Positions 37,951-44,601 of a stretch of DNA of 45,584 nt are shown piece after piece; the first letter of the stretch is position 1; every line of letters begins with the position of its first letter. The stretch is taken from positions 633,778 to 679,361 of the forward strand of contig NW_008705563.1 of NCBI RefSeq assembly GCF_000186865.1, in the 5' to 3' direction. Origin of the DNA: Aureococcus anophagefferens. Taxonomy: Eukaryota; Sar; Pelagophyceae; Pelagomonadales; Pelagomonadaceae. The position numbers and the translations under genes were made by a program. Below the pieces are notes generated by a model. The model did no database searches, was not told where the DNA came from, and was given only the letters and a program-made list of their open reading frames with translations.

Positions 37951-38198
37951 GGTTCCCTTGCTCTAACACCTGCTCAAAAACGCGCTGGAGACGGAGAGCA
38001 CAGGCTCACGAGCACGCTGGAGACGGAGAGCACATCTACTCTAAAAGGGCAGCGAAGGCAGCGCCATCACTGCTTTGGAATTTGCGGCACCTTTCACGAT
38101 GAAGTTCGCATCATCACGTTGAACCCAGCGGGAGAGGCTGGGAGCGACAGTCGAGCCGAGCTAGCCCCCGCCGCGGCCGCCGCCACCCCGACTCCACC
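37951..38198. promoter_or_regulatory. Divergent upstream region with 20-bp direct repeat
   Basis: 248 bp between divergent starts. CGCTGGAGACGGAGAGCACA occurs at 37983-38002 and 38015-38034 (32-bp period), close to the bestrophin-like gene start. No other clear element. Confidence 0.55.
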
Positions 38199-38981
38199 AT
38201 GCCGATCACGGCACAGACCCTCGAGGATCCGAACAAGGAGATCTGGCTCATGCGCGTGCCGCGGAACATCAGCGTGGAGGAGCTGAAGGGCATGAAGGTG
38301 AAGCTCGAGCCCGGCGCCGAGGGCGACGTCGTCGGCCGCCTCAAGGGCGCCGCGGCCGCGTCGAGCGACGCCGTCACGTCGGCCTTCGGCGGCGACCTCG
38401 TCATCCGCGAGGAGTCGAACCTCGACGACGCGTGGCGGCCGCTCGTGTCGACCGGCGGCGGCGGCTTCGCCGCGGCGGCCGCGCGGCCCGCGCGGCTCCT
38501 CGTCGCGGGCGTGGACCACGACCACGCGATCACGGAGATGGACCTGCGCAAGTTCACGCCGCCCTGCCTCGTCGCGCGCGAGTCGACGTTCTCCGAGGAG
38601 CCCATGGGCGAGGAGTACCTCGGGCCGGACTTCGCGGCGCGCACGGGCTACCACAAGCCGCTGCACACGCGCGCCTGCTACAACGGCAAGATCCAGAAGA
38701 AGGGCCTGGGCCTGCGCCTCTTTCCCAACGCGACGCGCGAGCCCGAGGGCGTGCCGTCCGCGCGGAGAGGGGCGGGCTTCTCCGCGCCCGCGCCCCCGCC
38801 GGCGGCCGCCGACGCCGCGCCGAAGAAGAAGAAGAAGAAGACGCCGAAGAAGGACGACGCGGCGTCCTCGGACAAGAAGAAGAAGAAGCGCGACCGCGAC
38901 TCGGACGCCAAGTCGCCCAAGGGCGCCGCCGCCGACGCGCCCTCGGACAAGAAGAAGAAGAAGAAAGCAGCGAAGAAGTGA
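38199..38981 (+). CDS. Lys-rich nuclear protein, possibly RPA34-like Pol I subunit
   Basis: A 260-residue protein. The first 35 residues (NKEIWLMRVPRNISVEELKGMKVKL) resemble the start of the RPA34.5/CD3EAP subunit of RNA polymerase I, which also has a compact N-terminal dimerisation domain and a long Lys-rich tail. The middle holds DLVIREES and a Cys/Tyr-containing stretch. The last 65 residues are blocks of five to six Lys with acidic spacers (KKKKKKTPKKDD, KKKKKRDRDSD), typical of nucleolar proteins. ATG 38199 has a good context (CCACCATGC). Assignment to RPA34 rests on pattern only. Confidence 0.45.
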   Translation: MPITAQTLEDPNKEIWLMRVPRNISVEELKGMKVKLEPGAEGDVVGRLKGAAAASSDAVTSAFGGDLVIREESNLDDAWRPLVSTGGGGFAAAAARPARLLVAGVDHDHAITEMDLRKFTPPCLVARESTFSEEPMGEEYLGPDFAARTGYHKPLHTRACYNGKIQKKGLGLRLFPNATREPEGVPSARRGAGFSAPAPPPAAADAAPKKKKKKTPKKDDAASSDKKKKKRDRDSDAKSPKGAAADAPSDKKKKKKAAKK

Positions 38982-39137
38982 CTAACTAGTTTTGTTCGAT
39001 GGTGGCCGCCTCGTTCCGGGGTCTACCATGTCCCGCCGGCGGGATACGTCAAGCGGCGCTTCAACTCAGGCGGGCCTCAAGTGATTCAACTCACCCGTTG
39101 ATTCAGTGAACTTTACAAAAGGCTGCCCGCGCAGCGT

Positions 39138-40457
39138 ATGTCGGCGTGCAAACGCGTCGGCGTCGCCGCCGGCGCGGCTTTGGCGTGCCTGCTGCTGGCC
39201 GCGCAGTCGCGGCCGCGGCGCCGCGCGCGCGTCTCGGCGCTCCGGCGCCTCCTGGAGCCGAAGGCGCCGCCGACGGAGCCCCATAAGTGCGTGACCGAGT
39301 GGGACTGGCGCCGCGACGTCAACCCGCACTACACGAGCTACCGGCTCACGGACGACGACTTCAACGTCACGGCGCCGAGCGACTGCGACGCGCCGACCGC
39401 CGTCGTCTGCGAGGTGCGGCGCTTCAACGTGAAGCAGAAGGTGAGGAACGAGTGGCAGCACCAGCAGCAGGCGCTGCTGCCGTGCGCGTCGCTCTTCGAG
39501 CGCTACGACCCGAAAATTCCGCGCACGGTCTGCCCCATGGACGGCGAGATGCGCGCGACGCACGGCTTCACGGCCCACTTCCTGCAGCTCATGCGCGCGG
39601 AGGTCGTCAACGGCGTCCGGGGGCCGTGCGCGGCCCGGCCGTGCCAGGTCCGCGGCGGCCACGTCAAGCCGTCCTTCGTGCCGCCGGACGAGCTCTTCTA
39701 CATGACGGGGAACCACGACATGGAGATGCTCTGGCTCGCGGCGGGCACCGCGGACGCGCTCCGGCGGCGCGCGGGCGCGCCCGCGGGCGCCTTCGCGGGG
39801 CCGCCGCGGCTCGGCGTGCTGAACCGGGGCACGTCGCGCAAATGGCTCGAGGCGCCGGCCTACGTCGCCGCCCTGCGGGCGCGGCTGTCCGACTACGGCC
39901 TGGCGTCCGCGGACCAAATAGCTTTCGACGACGTCAAGAACAACAGCGCGCAGGCGGCGTGGGTCTGGTCCCACGACATCATCGTGACGCCCCACGGCGC
40001 CCAGGAGTCGAACCTGATCTTCGCGCGGCCCTGCACGGTCGTGCTCGAGGTGAGCCCGCGGGGCTTCTACCTCCCGGGCTTCTACGGCACCCTGGCGCTC
40101 GGCGCGGACCTCGTCTACTTCTCGACGCCGCCGGCCTGCGAGGGCGGACCCGACGCGGTCTACGACAAAAATCTCACGGACCGGCGCTGGGTGAATCTCC
40201 TCGCCGACCTGCCGCTCGAGCTCGCGCTCGCGTCGACGCGCGACCTCGTCGCCGCGCGCGCGGCCTGCCTCGCGCGGCGCGACGCCCCGGGCGCGCCGGC
40301 GCCGCCGCCGGCGGCGGACGGCGCGCTCGCGGACGTCGTCGCGGCGCTCCGCGCGGAGAATGCGCGGCTCGCGGCCGACGCGGCCGCGCTCGAGGCGCGC
40401 AACGCGGCGCTCGCCGCGAAGCTACGCGACGCCGCCGCCATCCTCGCGGGGCGATAG
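39138..40457 (+). CDS. Type II membrane glycosyltransferase, GT61-like
   Basis: A 439-residue protein. A single N-terminal anchor (VAAGAALACLLLAAQ) preceded by a short basic segment is the usual Golgi type II topology. The catalytic region ends with the family hallmark WSHDIIVTPHGAQESNLIF, followed by CTVVLEVSPRGFYLPGFYG, as in GT61 (DUF563) enzymes such as plant xylosyl/arabinosyl transferases and EOGT relatives. Conserved-looking Cys residues occur in the stem (HKCVTEWDW, SDCDAPTAVVCEVRRF). The last 60 residues form an Ala/Leu/Arg/Glu coiled coil (LRAENARLAADAAALEARN). Sugar donor unknown. Its stop is 7 bp from the convergent gene's stop. Confidence 0.75.
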   Translation: MSACKRVGVAAGAALACLLLAAQSRPRRRARVSALRRLLEPKAPPTEPHKCVTEWDWRRDVNPHYTSYRLTDDDFNVTAPSDCDAPTAVVCEVRRFNVKQKVRNEWQHQQQALLPCASLFERYDPKIPRTVCPMDGEMRATHGFTAHFLQLMRAEVVNGVRGPCAARPCQVRGGHVKPSFVPPDELFYMTGNHDMEMLWLAAGTADALRRRAGAPAGAFAGPPRLGVLNRGTSRKWLEAPAYVAALRARLSDYGLASADQIAFDDVKNNSAQAAWVWSHDIIVTPHGAQESNLIFARPCTVVLEVSPRGFYLPGFYGTLALGADLVYFSTPPACEGGPDAVYDKNLTDRRWVNLLADLPLELALASTRDLVAARAACLARRDAPGAPAPPPAADGALADVVAALRAENARLAADAAALEARNAALAAKLRDAAAILAGR

Positions 40458-40464
40458 CAGCCCG

Positions 40465-41154
40465 TTACACCCCCTGGAGGCCCTGGACGGCGATGTCCTT
40501 CTCGAAGAAGGACCCCATGAAGTGGGGCTCCTCCGGCTCTGGCGCGGGCGCGGCCCCCGCCGGGGCCTCGGGCTTGACGTTGATGATGGGCGGGTAGCCG
40601 ACCCACCAGTACTCGTCGCCGCCCACGAGGCTGAAGGCCGCCGGCGCCGCGGGCCGCGGCGGCGCGGCCTCGTCGGAGACCTCCTCGACCTCCTTCCGGC
40701 GCGGCGACGCGAGGGCGAGGAGCTGCTTGCGCTTCTCGGCGAAGTCGGCCTCCTTGACGACGAGCACGACGCCGCCGAGGTCCGCGTTCGTCGGGCTCCG
40801 GCAGTGCACGCGCGTCTCGCCCCCGAAGCGGTCGACGGTGACGACCATCTTCTCGTCGACGAGGGCGAAGTCCTCGAGCCCCGCCTGCCGCACCGTCGCC
40901 AGCGCCTCGAGGTGGAGCATGACGCCCTCGGAGTCGTCGTCCATGCCCAGCTCCGCGCGCCGCTTCGCGAGCGCCGCGTGCGCCTCGGGCAGCTCCTGGG
41001 TGACTTTGTAGACGAGCTCCGTCGCCCCGTGGAGCTGGTCGATCTTGCCCGTGAAGACGCGCGGCGCGCCGCCCTCGAAGAGGTAGGCGCGGACGGCGGC
41101 GGCGTGGTCGAGCACCGCCCCAGGCGCGGTCTCGCTCGACGCTGTTGCGCCCAT
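40465..41154 (-). CDS. Unknown protein with possible N-myristoylation site
   Basis: A 229-residue protein. MGATASSETA fits the N-myristoylation consensus (Gly-2, small residue at position 6). The body is a mixed alpha/beta sequence with HLEALATVRQAGLEDFALVDE, FGGETRVHCRSPTNADLGGVVLVVK and a Pro/Glu-rich C-terminal part containing EYWWVGYPPIINVKP. It ends GSFFEKDIAVQGLQGV. I recognise no family. The start codon lies 63 bp from the divergent start of the PLP enzyme gene, which suggests a shared promoter. Confidence 0.6.
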   Translation of the reverse strand: MGATASSETAPGAVLDHAAAVRAYLFEGGAPRVFTGKIDQLHGATELVYKVTQELPEAHAALAKRRAELGMDDDSEGVMLHLEALATVRQAGLEDFALVDEKMVVTVDRFGGETRVHCRSPTNADLGGVVLVVKEADFAEKRKQLLALASPRRKEVEEVSDEAAPPRPAAPAAFSLVGGDEYWWVGYPPIINVKPEAPAGAAPAPEPEEPHFMGSFFEKDIAVQGLQGV

Positions 41155-41217
41155 GCTGCCCTCGAATGCGGCGCTGTGTATTGAAGTCGTTCTTTCCTCG
41201 CACTTGCCGAAGGCGAT
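41155..41217. promoter_or_regulatory. Very short bidirectional promoter
   Basis: 63 bp between two divergent ATGs (41154 minus, 41218 plus). It holds TGTATTGAAGTCGTTCTTTCC, locally less GC-rich than its surroundings. Core promoter sequences must overlap the coding regions or serve both genes. Confidence 0.5.
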
Positions 41218-42660
41218 ATGGCGGCCATACTCGCATTCTCGCGCCGGGCAGCCCGCGCCGTGCGCCCGACGCGCGCACTCAGCGCTGTGCCGAGCGTCGA
41301 CGAGAACGTCGACCACCTGAAGAGCGAGGGCGACATCAACCTGTCCGACAGGCGGGCCCAGTTCACGGCGGCGCACATCGGCGACGAGACGGCGCGGCTC
41401 CTCGAGGAGGACGCGACCTACTTCCTCCACCAGACGCTGAGCACGCCCTGCCTGAACGCGCTCAAAGGCGCCGCTGGCATCCACGTCGAGGACCTCGAGG
41501 GCCGGAAATACATGGACTTCCACGGCAACTCCGTGCACCAGGTCGGCTTCGGCAATCACAAGGTCACGCAGGCCATCAAGGACCAGCTCGACGACCTGCC
41601 CTTCTGCACGCGGCGCTACACGAACAAGACGGCCGTCAAGCTCGCGAAGACGCTGACGGAGAAGGCGCCGGACCCCCTGAGCCGCGTGCTCTTCGCGCCG
41701 GGCGGCACGTCCGCGATCGGCATGGCGCTGAAGCTCGCGCGCTACGCGACGGGCCGCCACAAGACGCTGTCCATGTGGGACTCGTTCCACGGCGCGTCCC
41801 TGGACTGCATCTCCGTCGGCGGCGAGCAGGTCTTCCGCGGGAACGTGGGGCCGCTCATGCCCGGCGCGCAGCACGTCCCCCCTCCCGACGACTACCGCTG
41901 CGAGGAGAGCGGCTTCCCGGACGCCATGGCCTCGGCCAAGTACATCGACTACATCCTGGAAAAGGAGGGCGACATCGCCTGCGTCGTCGCCGAGCCCGTG
42001 CGCTGGACGCCCTACGTGCCGCCGCCGGGCTACTGGCAAAGCGTGCGCGCGTCGTGCGACAAGCACGGCGCGCTCCTCATCTTCGACGAGATCCCCAACT
42101 CGCTGGGCCGCACGGGCACGTTCTTCACCTTCGAGAAGTTCGGCGTCGTGCCGGACATGGTCGTCGTCGGCAAGGGCCTCGGCGGCGGCGTCATGCCCAT
42201 CGCGGCGCTCATCGCTTCCGAAAAGCTGAACGAGAGCTGCCGGCGCGTCGCGCTAGGGCACTACACGCACGAGAAGTCGCCCGTCGCCTGCGCGGCGGCC
42301 CAGGCGACCATCGACTTCATCGACGACGAGGACCTCATGGCCAACGCCGAGGCGCTCGGCGCGTACTCCCTGGAGCGGATGCGCGCGCTGATGGGCAAGC
42401 ACGAGCTGATCGGCGACGTCCGCGGCATCGGGCTCCTGCTGGGCATCGAGCTCGTCACGGACCGGGCGACCAAGGGCCGCGCCTTCGACGCCGCGGAGAG
42501 CGTCATGTACGCCGCGCTGGAGCGGGGCCTGTCCTTCAAGCTCACGATGGGCAACATCATCACGCTGTGCCCGCCGCTCACGGCGACGCGCGCGGACATG
42601 GACGCGGCCTTCGCGATCCTGGACGAGTGCATCGGCCTCGCGGCGGAGGAGCGGGCGTAA
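41218..42660 (+). CDS. Class III PLP enzyme, mitochondrial; aminotransferase or PbfA-like lyase
   Basis: A 480-residue protein. The N-terminus (MAAILAFSRRAARAVRPTRA) is a likely mitochondrial presequence. Fold-type I, class III marks: YMDFHGNSVHQVGFGN, FAPGGTSAIGMALKLAR, MWDSFHGASLDCIS (aromatic over the cofactor), LLIFDEIPNSLGRTG with the cofactor Asp, and GKGLGGGVMPIAALI with the Schiff-base Lys at about residue 319. DEIPxxLGRTG instead of the usual DEVQTGFGRTG, together with the GNSVHQVGFG segment, reminds me of the branch that includes (R)-1-hydroxy-2-aminoethylphosphonate ammonia-lyase (PbfA). It could equally be an omega-type aminotransferase. No phosphonate genes are adjacent. Confidence 0.8.
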   Translation: MAAILAFSRRAARAVRPTRALSAVPSVDENVDHLKSEGDINLSDRRAQFTAAHIGDETARLLEEDATYFLHQTLSTPCLNALKGAAGIHVEDLEGRKYMDFHGNSVHQVGFGNHKVTQAIKDQLDDLPFCTRRYTNKTAVKLAKTLTEKAPDPLSRVLFAPGGTSAIGMALKLARYATGRHKTLSMWDSFHGASLDCISVGGEQVFRGNVGPLMPGAQHVPPPDDYRCEESGFPDAMASAKYIDYILEKEGDIACVVAEPVRWTPYVPPPGYWQSVRASCDKHGALLIFDEIPNSLGRTGTFFTFEKFGVVPDMVVVGKGLGGGVMPIAALIASEKLNESCRRVALGHYTHEKSPVACAAAQATIDFIDDEDLMANAEALGAYSLERMRALMGKHELIGDVRGIGLLLGIELVTDRATKGRAFDAAESVMYAALERGLSFKLTMGNIITLCPPLTATRADMDAAFAILDECIGLAAEERA

Positions 42661-42735
42661 TAGGTCGCGGCTTTGGGATGTGGGGCGAGCTCTAACAGTT
42701 CAAGGTGAACAGAACACACGAGCCCGCATTGCACG

Positions 42736-43863
42736 ATGGATCTCTGTCTAGGAGGCACCAACGTGGACGAAGAAGCGCAAAAATCATCACGCGAAGAAGA
42801 AAAAGCAGAAGCACCGCCGCCGCAGGAGCTCAAGAGCTTGTTCTCGCCGGGCGACGGTGCGCCGGTCGACGGCGGCGATGACGACGCAGCGGCGCCCGTT
42901 CCGGAGGAGCTGCCGACGCGCACGACGCTGGAGACCATGAAGTCGAAGCTGAACCCGTTCAACGTCGAGGACCACCGCGACGACGAGGTCGCGTCGACGC
43001 CGAAGACGGACGTGTTCTTCGGCGGCCTCTGGTTCGGATGCCTCGTGATCTTCGCCGCGGTCGTCATCAGCGACTTCCTCGGCCGCGAGTCCGTGACGGC
43101 GACGCGCCTCGCGCGGTCGAGCGACGGCGACGTGCCGGCGATCCCCGTCGACGTCGCGTTCGCGTGCTCGACGCCCTGGGGCTGCTACGACGGCTGGGGC
43201 CAGGAGCGGCCGACGCAATTCGTGACCGTGACGCACGCCTACGCGGCCACGGACAAGTGCGCCGCCGACGACTTCAGGACGGTCGCGGACCGCGGCGCGG
43301 ACGCGGCGTTCGAGTTCGAGCTCTGCTACAGCCCGAGCTACGGCGACGGCGTCGACGTGACGATCCCCTTCGACGAGGAGACCGTCTACGGCGACGAGGG
43401 GGTGTTTGCGCCCGTGCTCTCCGTGACGATCACGTCGCCGCGGTCGACGATGTACGTCGAGCTCGACGTGGAGCCGGGGCAGCGCAAGACGGTCTTCGTC
43501 GGGCAGACGCTCAAGGAGAAGCAGAGCCGGTCGGCGCGGGCGTCGTTCCTGCGCCAGGCGGCCCTCGCCGACGACGACCCAAAAATCATCGACGCGAGCG
43601 CCGAGCCCTTCCAGAGCGACCTCTTCTACGACGGCAAGAACGCGAATCGCACCGCGCTCCTGCGGATCCGCGCGTCCCAGTTCGCCCAGGTCGCGACGAT
43701 CACGCGGCCGGGCACCTGGTTCGAGGTCGTCGCGGCCCTCGGCGGCGCCAACGTCTTCATCTGGACCGTCGCGTCCCACTCCCGGGACCTGTTCCTCGAG
43801 ATCACCGGCCACGGCTTCGTCGCGGCCTTCTACGACTGCATCCTAGGCATCCTGGGGAACTAA
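42736..43863 (+). CDS. Single-span membrane protein, unknown function
   Basis: A 375-residue protein. An acidic, Pro-rich N-terminal cytosolic region of about 90 residues (ending LNPFNVEDHRDDEV) is followed by one clear span (FFGGLWFGCLVIFAAVVISDFL). The lumenal or extracellular region begins with four Cys (CSTPWGC, KCAADDF, LCYSPSY) and continues with beta-rich, charged sequence, including SRSTMYVELDVEPGQ-like and WFEVVAALGGANVFIWTVASH stretches. A hydrophobic C-terminus (GHGFVAAFYDCILGILGN) could be a second membrane contact. No family recognised. The stop is 12 bp from that of the convergent plastid gene. Confidence 0.6.
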   Translation: MDLCLGGTNVDEEAQKSSREEEKAEAPPPQELKSLFSPGDGAPVDGGDDDAAAPVPEELPTRTTLETMKSKLNPFNVEDHRDDEVASTPKTDVFFGGLWFGCLVIFAAVVISDFLGRESVTATRLARSSDGDVPAIPVDVAFACSTPWGCYDGWGQERPTQFVTVTHAYAATDKCAADDFRTVADRGADAAFEFELCYSPSYGDGVDVTIPFDEETVYGDEGVFAPVLSVTITSPRSTMYVELDVEPGQRKTVFVGQTLKEKQSRSARASFLRQAALADDDPKIIDASAEPFQSDLFYDGKNANRTALLRIRASQFAQVATITRPGTWFEVVAALGGANVFIWTVASHSRDLFLEITGHGFVAAFYDCILGILGN

Positions 43864-43875
43864 GGTCGTTTCGGC

Positions 43876-44466
43876 CTACTCCTCCGCCGCGAACTTGGGC
43901 GCCTCCGCGGCCGCCCGCCGCTTGTCCGCCTCGAGGTCCTTTCGGATCCGGGAGATTTTGTCGTCGAAGCTCGACGCGGCCTCCATCGTGGCCTCCGACG
44001 CCTCCGCGGCCGCGTCGGGCGCCTTGCGCGCCGCCTCGAAGGCCTTCCAGCCCATCTTCCCGAGGCCGCGCGCGACGTCGCCGACGCCGTAGTCCCGCTC
44101 GTTCTCCGCGGCGAAGCCGACCGCCGCGCCGACGAGGAGCGCGCTCGACAGGAAGCCCGCGTCGAGGACCTCGACGCCGGCGAGGGCCGCCGCCGCCGCG
44201 GTGAGGGTCGCCGCCGCGACCGACTCCTCGGTCGTGCTGAGCCGCCGCTCGAGCAAGGGCTCGTCGTCGTCGTCGTCGCTGGGGTCGCTCCGCAGGCCCA
44301 CGTACCGCGCTGGTCTCGCCGCGGCGCGCGACGACGGGAGCGCGCGGGTGGACTGGAAGAGGCCGCGGGTGGACTGGAGGCCGCGGGTGGACTGGAGGCC
44401 GCGGGACGACGGGGCCAGGCCCCACGCGGCGCCGGAGAGGACGAAAAGGCCGAGGATCTTCGCCAT
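43876..44466 (-). CDS. Plastid-targeted protein with repeated transit peptide
   Basis: A 196-residue protein. The signal peptide MAKILGLFVLSGAAWG is followed by a repeat-rich transit region (GLQSTRGLQSTRGLFQSTRAL). The mature part has a DDDDDE patch, a hydrophobic hairpin (VAAATLTAAAAALAGVEVLDAGFLSSALLVGAAVGFAA) and an amphipathic, Ala/Glu/Lys-rich C-terminal helix. It is probably a thylakoid or envelope protein. I recognise no named family. The ATG at 44466 gives the signal peptide directly; upstream in-frame Met codons are less suitable. Confidence 0.6.
   Translation of the reverse strand: MAKILGLFVLSGAAWGLAPSSRGLQSTRGLQSTRGLFQSTRALPSSRAAARPARYVGLRSDPSDDDDDEPLLERRLSTTEESVAAATLTAAAAALAGVEVLDAGFLSSALLVGAAVGFAAENERDYGVGDVARGLGKMGWKAFEAARKAPDAAAEASEATMEAASSFDDKISRIRKDLEADKRRAAAEAPKFAAEE
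44344..44396 (-). repeat. Minisatellite in a plastid transit peptide
   Basis: GCGGGTGGACTGGA (plus strand) occurs three times, at 44344-44357, 44365-44378 and 44383-44396, with 18- and 21-bp spacing. It keeps frame and encodes the repeated (F)QSTRGL units of the presequence. Confidence 0.9.
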
Positions 44467-44572
44467 AGCTTGCTCTATGCTGCAACCCAGCATCAACGAG
44501 CACATGCTTGCATGGGTGTTGCAGCCCAAATCACGGCATGGTAATCGAGCATTCTCGCGCCGTGACCGCCGC

Positions 44573-44601
44573 CTAGATCGACGATGATCTAGATCATGAT
44601 C
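44573..44601. repeat. Overlapping palindromes at the start of the LamG gene
   Basis: ATGATCTAGATCAT (44584-44597) is a perfect 14-bp palindrome that overlaps the ATG at 44596. CTAGATC (44573-44579) and GATCTAG (44586-44592) form an inverted repeat around GACGAT, and GATCATGATC (44592-44601) is also palindromic. Confidence 0.8.

Noticed and set aside
7076..38000. Channel and transporter genes as a functional cluster
   Set aside because: They are on mixed strands, interspersed with unrelated genes, and eukaryotic gene order gives no operon argument. Noted in the summary only as a coincidence of location.
38045..38135. Possible degenerate fifth introner (GGGCAGCGAAGGCAG ... CACGTTGAAC)
   Set aside because: The two short matches have wrong spacing, no inverted repeat partner and no target duplication.
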